The notes beneath the pieces were generated by a model, which saw only the letters and a list, made by a program, of their open reading frames with translations, did not search any database and was not told the DNA's origin. The position numbers and the translations under genes were made by a program. A stretch of 7,206 nt of DNA from OMOG01 sp041485845 (GTDB lineage: Bacteria; Acidobacteriota; Terriglobia; Bryobacterales; Bryobacteraceae), in contig JBGPKH010000478.1 of NCBI GenBank assembly GCA_041485845.1, forward strand, positions 1 through 7,206, in the 5' to 3' direction. This document shows positions 1-5,800 of this stretch, one piece after another. Numbering within the stretch: the stretch's first letter is position 1; the number at the start of each line of letters is the position of its first letter.

Positions 1-33
1 ATCGCGGTGCGCTGATCCGATGGGCACCGAATC

Positions 34-65
34 TGATACACTGCAAGCGATTCCATAAATGAGGA
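34..65 (+). promoter_or_regulatory. Promoter -10 region, leader and RBS of the broken BNR/VPS10 gene
   Basis: TACACT at 37-42 fits a -10 box and is preceded by TG at 34-35, giving an extended -10 arrangement. The 20 bases at 37-56 recur exactly at 5509-5528 in front of the intact BNR gene. GAGGA at 61-65 is the ribosome binding site, 5 bases before the ATG at 71. No good -35 box is seen, unlike the downstream copy, so this promoter may be weaker or truncated. Promoter calls by eye are uncertain; the exact repeat of the leader is seen directly. Confidence 0.45.
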
Positions 66-70
66 CACCC

Positions 71-322
71 ATGACTGACCGGCTGTGCCACTGCCTTACC
101 TCCGCCCTCCTTGTCTCCCTTGTTCTGATTGCTCCCGCGTTCCCCCAACGCCGCGGAGGCGGTGGCCCTCCCGTGCAAGAGCCGTTGCAATTCCGTTTCA
201 TGGGCCCCGCCGTGGGCAACCGCATCTCGGCCGCCGTCGGCATTCCGGGCGATCCGACCACTTATTATGTGGGGGCCGCTTCGGGCGGCGTCTGGAAGTC
301 CACCGACGGCGGCCAACGCTGG
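71..322 (+). pseudogene. 5' fragment of a secreted Asp-box (BNR/VPS10-type) propeller gene
   Basis: The first 84 codons match the start of the intact gene at 5543: a hydrophobic signal peptide (residues ~8-25), an Arg-Gly-rich linker (QRRGGGG), then LQFRFMGPAVGNRISAAVG and the first Asp box, STDGGQRW. From 200 to 322 only 8 of 123 bases differ from 5678-5800. Similarity stops right after the Trp codon at 320-322, and the frame closes at a TAG at 353-355. I choose ATG 71 over the in-frame ATG 59 because GAGGA at 61-65 is correctly spaced for it and the downstream paralogue starts at the equivalent place. The other ~90% of the gene is missing and is replaced by TonB-receptor sequence, so no functional propeller can be made. 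A short secreted peptide of ~95 residues could still be translated. Confidence 0.8.
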
Positions 323-831
323 GCGGCTGGACAACGTAGGCGAGTTCTTCTTTAGCGCGCCGATCAACAGCTTCGATATCTGGCAGGACTATGGCCCCTC
401 CGACGACGACCAGCGGCACCGCGTGGTTGTGGATGGCGTCGTGCACGTCGGCCACGGTTTTCAGTTGAGCGGCAGCTTGCAGTATAACTCGGCCCTGCCA
501 TTCAACATCACGACCGGAGCCGCCACGATCCAGGGCACCGGCGCCCGCCCAACGCTGGCGGATGGATCGTTCATCGGCCGCAATACGGGAACGGGGCTTC
601 GATTTCTTCACCGTGAGCGCGAGGATCAGCCGCACGTTACGGCTGGGAGAGCGGCTCCGGCTGTTGGGAATTGCCGAGTCGTTCAACACGCTGAACCATC
701 GCAACAACCTGATCCCCAACGGAACGTTCGGAGCGGGAGCGTACCCAGACAATCCGTCGCCGGCGTTCGGGCAGCCTACGGCGGTGGGCGACGCGAGGAC
801 CATGCAGGTCGCTCTGCGGCTCACATTCTGA
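323..831 (+). pseudogene. 3' fragment of an Oar-like TonB-dependent receptor, frameshifted
   Basis: Read in two frames this gives the last ~165 residues of an outer-membrane receptor of the Oar/carboxypeptidase-regulatory-like TonB family. The first part is LDNVGEFFFSAPINSFDIWQ, then DDDQRHRVVVDG, then a strand reading LSGSLQYNSALPFNITTG. After a frame change it continues FDFFTVSARISRTLRLGERL, AESFNTLNHRNN, and ends FGQPTAVGDARTMQVALRLTF. The final aromatic residue is the usual outer-membrane barrel end signal. The frame changes at 594-597 (GGGC), where one extra base would have to be removed. The usual 900-1100 residue family length means plug, carboxypeptidase-like domain and most of the barrel are absent. 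The 5' edge is an abrupt junction with the BNR fragment and is out of frame with it. It is not expressible as a receptor. Confidence 0.8.
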
Positions 832-867
832 CTAGTTGGTGACGCTTCGCGCTTGTCGAGAAAGTCG

Positions 868-1141
868 CTATCCGTCTGGGCGTGCTCGCGGCGGGTTGGG
901 CTGACCGCTTACGATCCCGAAGGAGCTGGAAGTCGCCGCTGGGATCGGTCCGCTGACGTTGAGCGTCGGCGCGGAACTTGACGCGGATGCGCTCGGCGGG
1001 CGGAACTCCCTGGCGAGGCCAAGGTCCCAGTTTGCGAGCTTGTTCACGCGCGGGTCGGCGGATCGGGCCCACGTTGCCGCTGGTGAAAGCACCGGGCTGA
1101 GCCAACGCGGAGGTGTCGAACCAGCGCGCCAGTTCAGAGGA
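868..1141 (-). pseudogene. Decayed 3' end of a second Oar-like TonB-dependent receptor
   Basis: On the minus strand the pieces read, in order: RWFDTSALAQPGAFTSGNVGP; then in another frame DPRVNKLANWDLGLAREFR; then back to the first frame ERIRVKFRADA; then LNVSG and SSSFGIVSGQPNPPR before a TAG at 868-870. This is the order expected in the last ~90 residues of an Oar-like receptor (WFDTSAF, NWDLGL, FRADALN and FGIVSG are family hallmarks). At least three frame changes are needed, near 1055-1068, 994-1002 and 960-970, and the terminal barrel strand is unrecognisable. It has no start codon: it begins directly after the tandem TAG TAG (1147-1142) that ends the regulator gene, in the same frame. 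It lies tail to tail with the plus-strand receptor fragment, ~37 bases apart. Recognition is by motif, by eye. Confidence 0.65.
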
Positions 1142-1144
1142 CTA

Positions 1145-2617
1145 CTAATGCGGTAGATGCAGCCGCGCCAGCCATACCTGGAAACGGGGGTCCCGCCGTA
1201 GCCTGTCGAAGAGTGGATTGTAAGCCAAAGCGCTAAGGCCCGCATCACGGTTCTCGTAAGAACGCTCCAGCCAGGCGAAAGCCTGGTCCTCGTCCAGAGC
1301 AGCGTACGCCACGAAAAAGCTGACCGGAGGAACGTGCCCGGTGCGGGCGCGGTCCTCCAACTCGCACAACGCGGCGCGCGCTTGGGAGGTCTTGCCCCAC
1401 AGGGCGTAGATGGCGGCGGTCTGCGGGATGGCGATCCAGCCCTCGTCAATCGCCCGTGCGCGGCGGTTCGCCTCGATGGCCTCGGGGTACATTCCTTTCA
1501 TGGCGTAGGCGGCGCTGAGCCACACGTACGCGGTGAAAAAATTGGGATCGAGATCGAGCGCCTTGCGGCACCACTCGATGGCACGCTCGTAGTCGCGGGC
1601 GAAGAAATACACGGTGCCGGTATTGGTTGCGATGATGGCGGAAAGCGGGTCGAGGTCTCGGGCGCGTCCTAACTCCACGGTGGCTTCCTCGAATCGGCCC
1701 ATATATGCCAGGAACTCTCCCAACCAGTGGTGGGCGGTCGGGTAACTGGGGTTAAGCCGGATGGCGAGGCGGAGTTCCTGCTCGACGCGGGGCCAGTCGA
1801 GATCGAAGTTCCAGGCGATCAGGCCGAGCGTGGCATGGGCCTCGGCAAGATTGGGGTCGAGTTCCAGCGCACGCTGCGCCGCCGCGCGGCCTTTGTCACC
1901 TCCCTCACGATGGATAACGTACAGGTCTCTGAGAAACATCCACGAGTCGGCCATCCCGGCGTAGGCTTGGGCGTAGCCAGGGTCCGCCGCCGCGGCCTGC
2001 CGGAAGGATTCCAGAGCCTTGCTCAGGCCCTCGGATGTCCGGCGGTTCGCGAAGTAGCGTCCCTGGAGGTACAGCCGGTGCGCCTCGGGATTGCCGGTCG
2101 AATGGCGCACCAGGACCTTCACATCTGTCTCGGAGAGGTGGACCAGCAGAGCCCGAGACACACGTTCGGCGAGGGCGTCCTCAAGCGCCAGCAGGCCGGT
2201 CAGCTTCTCATCAAATGCCCCCGCCCACAGCGCCTGGCCGTCCGCCACACGCAGCAGCCGGACACTCACCCGCATGGCATCGCCGGTCTTCTGCAGGGTC
2301 CCATCGAGCACTGCTTCGACGCGCAGCTCGCGCCCCGCGGCGACCGGATCTGTGGCACCGGCATAACGGCTGATCGCGCTGGTGGGTCTCAAAGCAACCC
2401 GGCCGAGAGCGCTGAGCCGGGTGATAAGAGCGTCCGGGATGGCCAACTCGAGGAATTCATCTCGTCCTTGCGGCAGCAGGGACCTCAAGGGCAGAATTGC
2501 CAGGGAGCGGACCGGGGCCGGGTCGGGCCGTCTGTTTCGCGCCACCCCAACCAGAAGATGAGTGCGGCCCCTGATACCAGAACGGCCGGTACAGTCCAGC
2601 GCGCCGCTCTGAGGCAA
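1145..2617 (-). CDS. TolB-like/TPR sensor half of a membrane winged-helix regulator (3' part of a frameshifted gene)
   Basis: This is the periplasmic or C-terminal half of the protein whose DNA-binding half lies at 2485-2976. Only the sequence from about 2515 downward is meaningful; the first ~35 codons are an out-of-frame reading of the upstream part. Residues ~37-165 begin VRSLAILPLRSLL and continue to DGTLQKTGDAMRVSVRLLRVADGQALWAGAFD, typical of the TolB-like domain found between the membrane segment and TPRs in these regulators. Residues ~180-415 hold TPR units, for example ALESFRQAAAADPGYAQAYAG, RAAAQRALELDPNLAEAHATLG, and AIEWCRKALDLDPNFFTAYVWL. The C terminus, DPRFQVWLARLHLPH, is a normal ending for the family and is followed by two TAG codons. 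TPRs suggest protein or peptide binding; ligand and targets are unknown. Joined to the N-terminal half the protein would be ~610 residues, a usual size for the family. Confidence 0.85.
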   Translation of the reverse strand: MPQSGALDCTGRSGIRGRTHLLVGVARNRRPDPAPVRSLAILPLRSLLPQGRDEFLELAIPDALITRLSALGRVALRPTSAISRYAGATDPVAAGRELRVEAVLDGTLQKTGDAMRVSVRLLRVADGQALWAGAFDEKLTGLLALEDALAERVSRALLVHLSETDVKVLVRHSTGNPEAHRLYLQGRYFANRRTSEGLSKALESFRQAAAADPGYAQAYAGMADSWMFLRDLYVIHREGGDKGRAAAQRALELDPNLAEAHATLGLIAWNFDLDWPRVEQELRLAIRLNPSYPTAHHWLGEFLAYMGRFEEATVELGRARDLDPLSAIIATNTGTVYFFARDYERAIEWCRKALDLDPNFFTAYVWLSAAYAMKGMYPEAIEANRRARAIDEGWIAIPQTAAIYALWGKTSQARAALCELEDRARTGHVPPVSFFVAYAALDEDQAFAWLERSYENRDAGLSALAYNPLFDRLRRDPRFQVWLARLHLPH

Positions 2618-2976
2618 GACACCTTGGGCGACACGGCTGCCGCCGCTCCGGCTTCCCGCACCGGGGCGATGAACCGGTAGCCACGCTTGGGGACGGTCTG
2701 GATGTAACGGTGGCCGTTCGTGCCATCCCCTAGCAGCTTCCGCACGTCGGAGACGTTGCGGGTCAGGTTGGCTTCGTCGACATAGACGCCGGGCCAGAGC
2801 CGTTCCATCAGCTCACTTTTTTCGAGGAGGTGGTCGCGGTTCTCCACCAGCAACAAGAGCATGTCAAACATCTTGGGGGTGAGAGGCAGAGAGCGGCCAT
2901 CCTGGAGAAGCCGGCGCTCACCGGTCTCCAGCCGGAAGGGCCCGAACTCGTAAACATTAACTTTCTCAACAGGCAT
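2485..2976 (-). CDS. Winged-helix (CadC/OmpR-type) DNA-binding and membrane half of the same regulator
   Basis: Residues 9-102 form a Trans_reg_C winged helix: YEFGPFRLETGERRLL, then LTPKMFDMLLLLVEN, LLEKSELMERLWPGVYVDEANLTRNVSDVRKLLGD in pieces, and the wing HRYIQTVPKRGYRF. Residues ~127-145 (WTVPAVLVSGAALIFWLGW) form one transmembrane segment, so the helix sits in the cytoplasm and the TPR half outside, as in CadC. The true frame should cross at 2514-2517, a GGGG run on the plus strand: adding one base there continues directly into VRSLAILPL of the 1145-2617 frame. As given, the protein stops at 163 residues after nine out-of-frame residues. ATG 2976 has AAGGG three bases upstream, a rather close ribosome site. 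The gene diverges from the secreted-protein pair starting at 3149, so it may control that pair and itself. Whether the frameshift is real or a sequencing error cannot be told here. Confidence 0.85.
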   Translation of the reverse strand: MPVEKVNVYEFGPFRLETGERRLLQDGRSLPLTPKMFDMLLLLVENRDHLLEKSELMERLWPGVYVDEANLTRNVSDVRKLLGDGTNGHRYIQTVPKRGYRFIAPVREAGAAAAVSPKVSCLRAARWTVPAVLVSGAALIFWLGWRETDGPTRPRSAPWQFCP

Positions 2977-2987
2977 ATGCCCTTGGC

Positions 2988-3012
2988 GAGAAAATTCTCA
3001 GAAAAATCTCAG
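2988..3012. promoter_or_regulatory. Candidate operator: TCTCAG direct repeats with an internal palindrome
   Basis: TCTCAG occurs at 2996-3001 and 3007-3012, an 11-base period (one helical turn), with A-rich spacers. The first unit overlaps an inverted repeat, GAGAA (2988-2992) and TTCTC (2995-2999), separated by AA. OmpR/CadC-type winged helices commonly bind paired direct repeats about 10-11 bp apart, and this site lies just upstream of the regulator start and downstream of its likely promoter. That makes it a candidate autoregulatory site. No binding evidence is available. Confidence 0.35.
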
Positions 3013-3044
3013 GGCCGAAGGGACCGTTGTCCGGCAGTATGGCT

Positions 3045-3072
3045 ATTGTATCCCAGCCGGCACCGCTACCAA
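3045..3072 (-). promoter_or_regulatory. Candidate promoter of the regulator gene
   Basis: On the minus strand TACAAT (3050-3045) matches the -10 consensus at five of six positions, and TTGGTA (3072-3067) lies 16 bases upstream as a -35 box (four of six). Transcription would start near 3038, leaving a ~60-base leader that contains the TCTCAG repeats. No equally good plus-strand promoter was found for the gene at 3149; TTGTCC at 3027-3032 with TATCCC 16 bases on is weak. Confidence 0.4.
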
Positions 3073-3148
3073 CACGATTCTCATGGTTGCGGGCTGTGTC
3101 GTGGCCCCGCTTACCGGGCTTTACAAGTGTGTCGAAGAGGAGAAACCA

Positions 3149-4159
3149 ATGCGCGCAACATGGAAAACTCTGGCCTTGGCCGCCACTTCTTGCTTATTGA
3201 TGGGTCACCGGCTTGGTCTCGCACAAGTAGCGCCGGCTACGATCCTCGAGATCGATCTGGAAAACCGTGTCAATTACGCAATCGATGCCTTTGACGTCTC
3301 GAAGTATGCTACTGATCCAAACTTGACCACGGCGCTTGCGGCGAGGAACTTCAGGCAAGCACAGCAGATCAGCGACATTGTGGCAGTTAATGGCAGGCCT
3401 GCCAAGGGAACCCTCGTACTGAGCTTCCGGAACATTAGTCTCACAACCGCACCTACGCCTGGACAGGCGATAGCCGACAGCACAGCAGCCAACGTCATGG
3501 ACCAGACCTTTCAAATCATGAACTCCGATGGCACGGTGATCGGCTCAATCATCACGTTCGGATTGGGGAATGGCACCACGTCACCAGGTGCGCCTTCGAC
3601 GGCACTCCTTGGAGACTCTGCGATCATCGGCGGCACGGGAGCATTTCTCGGAGTGCGGGGGCAATCGAGCGCCGGGCGAACGCTTGTCGCCATCCGGAAT
3701 GCGTCGGTGACCGAGGATCCTGCGAACCGTCGCAAGATTGGAGGGGGGGCTGCTCGCTTTGTTCTCACTCTGATCCCGATGTCGCGACCGGCGGTTGTGG
3801 TAACTTCTGCTGGCCCGGCGGTGGTTCACGCCGGCGACTTTTCGCAGGTCACCACGGCGAAGCCCGCCGCACAGGGCGAGATCCTATCATTATTTGCTAG
3901 CGGCCTCGGTCCAACGCGGCCAGGAGTGGATCCGGGGCAGCCGTTTCCAGCGAGCCCGCTTCAGGCGGTCAATTCCCCCGTCGAGGTGACGGTGAACGGA
4001 AGGGCAGCGGAGGTACTGTCGGCAGTCGGCTACCCGGGCGCGGTGGATGGCTACCAGGTGAATTTCCGAGTTCCTCCGGATACCGGGCGAGGATCCGCAA
4101 CGATACAGTTGAGCGCGGCCTGGATTGCGGGGACGGAGGTCAAGATCGCGGTACAGTGA
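3149..4159 (+). CDS. Secreted dirigent/AOC-barrel-like protein with Solibacter-type C-terminal domain, copy 1
   Basis: The 336-residue product has a signal peptide (MRATWKTLALAATSCLLMGH, likely cut near residues 24-26, GLAQ). A mostly beta middle domain (~30-205) contains NGRPAKG (81-87), DQTFQIMNSDGTVIGS (118-133) and GGTGAFLGVRG (161-171). The last motif, with the preceding pattern, resembles the dirigent/allene-oxide-cyclase barrel signature GGTG-x-(F/Y)-x-G-x-RG. Residues ~214-336 are the TIGR03437-type domain: GEILSLFASGLGPT, PVEVTVNGRAAEVLSAVGYPG, GYQVNFRVP, ending VKIAVQ. ATG 3149 is chosen over the upstream in-frame ATG at 3083 because AGGAG at 3138-3142 sits six bases before it and the signal peptide then begins as in copy 2. 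It is probably exported; enzyme activity is not claimed, since no catalytic residues are recognised. It diverges from the regulator and may be co-transcribed with copy 2, 107 bases on. Confidence 0.85.
   Translation: MRATWKTLALAATSCLLMGHRLGLAQVAPATILEIDLENRVNYAIDAFDVSKYATDPNLTTALAARNFRQAQQISDIVAVNGRPAKGTLVLSFRNISLTTAPTPGQAIADSTAANVMDQTFQIMNSDGTVIGSIITFGLGNGTTSPGAPSTALLGDSAIIGGTGAFLGVRGQSSAGRTLVAIRNASVTEDPANRRKIGGGAARFVLTLIPMSRPAVVVTSAGPAVVHAGDFSQVTTAKPAAQGEILSLFASGLGPTRPGVDPGQPFPASPLQAVNSPVEVTVNGRAAEVLSAVGYPGAVDGYQVNFRVPPDTGRGSATIQLSAAWIAGTEVKIAVQ
3769..4159 (+). repeat. Tandem gene duplication, unit 1 (most conserved part)
   Basis: This stretch aligns without gaps to 4887-5277 at an offset of 1118 bases and covers the Solibacter-type domain. 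It includes an exact 31-base match (3869-3899 with 4987-5017). The duplicated unit extends past the stop codon: TGTGGAGCGGG at 4195-4205 recurs at 5333-5343. Confidence 0.8.
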
Positions 4160-4213
4160 GCCCGTTCCCCGATTCGGGCATGGCGGTCTGTTTTTGTGGA
4201 GCGGGGGAGGGTT

Positions 4214-4244
4214 AACTTTCCATCGCTACGTGGCCCTGAAAGTT
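4214..4244 (+). repeat. Stem-loop in the spacer before copy 2
   Basis: AACTTTC (4214-4220) pairs perfectly with GAAAGTT (4238-4244) across a 17-base loop. It lies 12 bases before the GGAG ribosome site (4257-4260) of the second secreted-protein gene. It could affect translation or mRNA stability between the two genes, or it may be chance. The rest of the 107-base spacer shows no convincing promoter. Confidence 0.25.
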
Positions 4245-4266
4245 GAATCTGAAAATGGAGAAAGTT

Positions 4267-5277
4267 ATGCGCGCAACCTGGAAAATCTCGGCTGTGGCCG
4301 CCATCTGTGTGGCCGCAAACTGCCCGCGCGGTCTAGCGCAGGCACCCGTTACGATGCTGCAAATCGAAACGGACAACAATGTGAGATACATTTACGACAC
4401 GGCGGACTGGTCGACCTTCGCGACCGTTTCAAATCCCATAAGTCTGACGTTTCCCACATTCGCGACATGGGTAACGGAGGCCGATATCGTGGCGGTGAAT
4501 GGTAAGCCGGCCAAGGGCATCTACTTGACGCGGCAGGTTGCCATCAATCTGGCTCAGGCGCCCCCGGCCGGGCAGGGAATTGCGGATCTGGTTGCAACAA
4601 ACATTGTCGACAGGATCCTCGTATTCTTGCAACCCAACGGCACGCCCATTGGCTCAATTATGATGTTAGGGCTCGACGGCGGCACGCCCCCACCGGGAGC
4701 GCCCGCCATATCCAGGCAAGGCAACTTTGCCATTGTGGGTGGGACCGGCGCATACCTTGGAATGCGCGGGCAGTTCGAATCCGGGCCGACGATTCCAGGG
4801 GCGGTAGCAACGCGCAGTGCTTCCGTCAGAGAAGACCCGGCCAAACGGCGTATCAACGGAGGAGGGAGGGCGATATTTCTCCTGCACCTGATCCCAATGT
4901 CGCGACCGGAAATTACGATTACTCCCAATGGACCGGCGGTGGTTCACGCTGGAGACTTTTCGCAGATCACTGCCGCGAAGCCTGCGGCACAGGGCGAGAT
5001 CCTATCATTATTTGCTACCGGCCTGGGTCCGACGCGCCAAGTGTTGGATCCGGGGCAGCCGTTTCCAGCAAGCCCCCTTCAGACGGTCAATTCCCCCGTC
5101 GAAGTGACGGTGAACGGAAAGCCGGCGGAGGTCCTGTCGGCAGTTGGCTACCCGGGCGCAGTGGACGGCTACCAGGTGAACTTTCGGCTGCCTACGGATA
5201 CCGCGCGCGGAATCGCCACGATACAGTTGAGCGCCGCTTGGATCGCGGGGGCGGAGGTCAAAATAGCAGTACAGTAA
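4267..5277 (+). CDS. Secreted dirigent/AOC-barrel-like protein with Solibacter-type C-terminal domain, copy 2
   Basis: This is the tandem paralogue of the gene at 3149 and has exactly the same length, 336 residues. It has a signal peptide (MRATWKISAVAAICVAANCP, cut near GLAQ at 22-25). The middle domain (~28-205) contains DIVAVNGKPAKG, DRILVFLQPNGTPIGS and GGTGAYLGMRG (158-168). The C-terminal TIGR03437-type domain contains GEILSLFATGLGPT and ends VKIAVQ. By hand count 103 of 123 residues of that last domain match copy 1, whereas the middle domain is far more diverged and has compensating small insertions and deletions. ATG 4267 is chosen because GGAG at 4257-4260 is six bases upstream and the start MRATWK matches copy 1; TTG 4243 and ATG 4255 are in frame but poorly placed. 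Extracellular or envelope location is likely. Function is unknown. Confidence 0.85.
   Translation: MRATWKISAVAAICVAANCPRGLAQAPVTMLQIETDNNVRYIYDTADWSTFATVSNPISLTFPTFATWVTEADIVAVNGKPAKGIYLTRQVAINLAQAPPAGQGIADLVATNIVDRILVFLQPNGTPIGSIMMLGLDGGTPPPGAPAISRQGNFAIVGGTGAYLGMRGQFESGPTIPGAVATRSASVREDPAKRRINGGGRAIFLLHLIPMSRPEITITPNGPAVVHAGDFSQITAAKPAAQGEILSLFATGLGPTRQVLDPGQPFPASPLQTVNSPVEVTVNGKPAEVLSAVGYPGAVDGYQVNFRLPTDTARGIATIQLSAAWIAGAEVKIAVQ
4887..5277 (+). repeat. Tandem gene duplication, unit 2 (most conserved part)
   Basis: This is the counterpart of 3769-4159. The shared tail TGTGGAGCGGG at 5333-5343 shows the copied unit included about 50-65 bases of downstream flank. Confidence 0.8.
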
Positions 5278-5354
5278 GAGCGCGACTGCACACTCCTACC
5301 AGTTGCCTCCTGCAAATTCTGGTGGTCGGTTCTGTGGAGCGGGCCTCCGGGTGG

Positions 5355-5373
5355 GCCATGCCAGCTTCATGGC
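5355..5373 (+). repeat. Small stem-loop after copy 2
   Basis: GCCATG (5355-5360) pairs with CATGGC (5368-5373) across a 7-base loop. It is immediately followed by the larger stem-loop at 5375. No T run follows. Confidence 0.35.
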
Positions 5374-5374
5374 G

Positions 5375-5407
5375 GCATTCGTCACGTCTAAACTTACGTG
5401 CGAATGC
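5375..5407 (+). repeat. Strong 12-bp stem-loop downstream of copy 2
   Basis: GCATTCG (5375-5381) and CACGT (5383-5387) pair with ACGTG (5396-5400) and CGAATGC (5401-5407). This gives twelve pairs interrupted by one bulged T (5382), with the 8-base loop CTAAACTT. It lies 98 bases after the stop of copy 2 and ~80 bases before the next promoter. It may end the upstream transcript or protect its 3' end, but there is no T run, so it is not a textbook intrinsic terminator. Confidence 0.6.
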
Positions 5408-5442
5408 AGGTATGGACGCCCGAAGGCCCGCCCCACAAAGAA

Positions 5443-5462
5443 CCGTGCCGCGCTCGGCATGG
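5443..5462 (+). repeat. 8-bp stem-loop upstream of the BNR gene promoter
   Basis: CCGTGCCG (5443-5450) pairs with CGGCATGG (5455-5462), with one G-T pair and the loop CGCT. It ends 23 bases before the -35 box at 5486. It could be an operator, part of a 3' processing signal, or chance in GC-rich DNA. The rest of the 265-base gap (5278-5542) shows no gene. Confidence 0.35.
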
Positions 5463-5485
5463 CGCCTTGCACACTCACTCCCGTG

Positions 5486-5514
5486 TTGACCTCACGCCCC
5501 CGATCATATACACT
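5486..5514 (+). promoter_or_regulatory. Promoter of the intact BNR/VPS10-type gene
   Basis: TTGACC (5486-5491; five of six to TTGACA) is followed after 17 bases by TACACT (5509-5514; four of six to TATAAT). A start near 5521 gives a leader of about 22 bases containing GAGGA (5532-5536), six bases before ATG 5543. The -10 and leader (5509-5528) are identical to 37-56 in front of the broken copy, which argues the element is functional. Confidence 0.6.
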
Positions 5515-5800
5515 GCAAGCGATTCCATTTAGAGGACGATTCATGTACACGATCGATCGCGGGCGCGTGATTTCTGTTCTGGCTCTGCTCGGCGGTATCT
5601 GTTTGACGATTCCCGGCTTCGCTCAGGGACGCCGCGGCGGTGGCGGACCCGCCCCCGAAGGCCTTCAATTCCGCTTCATGGGCCCGGCAGTAGGCAACCG
5701 CATCTCGGCCGCCGTCGGCATTCCGGGCGATCCCACCACTTATTATGTCGGGGCCGCATCGGGCGGCGTCTGGAAGTCCACCGACAGCGGCCAGCGCTGG
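5503..5800 (+). repeat. Direct repeat of BNR gene start, right copy
   Basis: This is the same-orientation counterpart of 31-322, inside the intact gene. The two copies bracket the TonB remnants, the regulator and the secreted pair. Confidence 0.8.

Larger units (their letters stand above)
31..322 (+). repeat. Direct repeat of BNR gene start, left copy
   Basis: This matches 5503-5800: leader, start region and first Asp box. The signal-peptide codons are diverged, but 200-322 differs from 5678-5800 at only 8 of 123 bases, with an exact 41-base run (215-255 with 5693-5733). Similarity ends sharply at 322. Confidence 0.8.

Noticed and set aside
198..824. A 208-codon open frame on the minus strand
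   Set aside because: It is antisense to the BNR and receptor fragments, whose plus-strand motifs are unmistakable.
2510..2520. Programmed -1 ribosomal frameshifting in the regulator
   Set aside because: The site is a C4 run without a standard slippery heptamer, and slipping back there re-pairs poorly; an indel or sequencing error explains it more simply.
1727..2680. A 317-codon open frame on the plus strand
   Set aside because: It is antisense to the TPR/TolB-like half of the regulator, shows no recognisable domain, and has no convincing ribosome site.
3083..3148. Upstream in-frame ATG extending the first secreted protein by 22 residues
   Set aside because: The extension has no well-placed ribosome site and would bury the signal peptide; the paralogue starts at MRATWK.
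4160..4200. Possible intrinsic terminator after copy 1
   Set aside because: GCCCG (4160-4164) and CGGGC (4175-4179) make only a 5-pair stem, and the T5 run begins 12 bases later, too far for a normal terminator.
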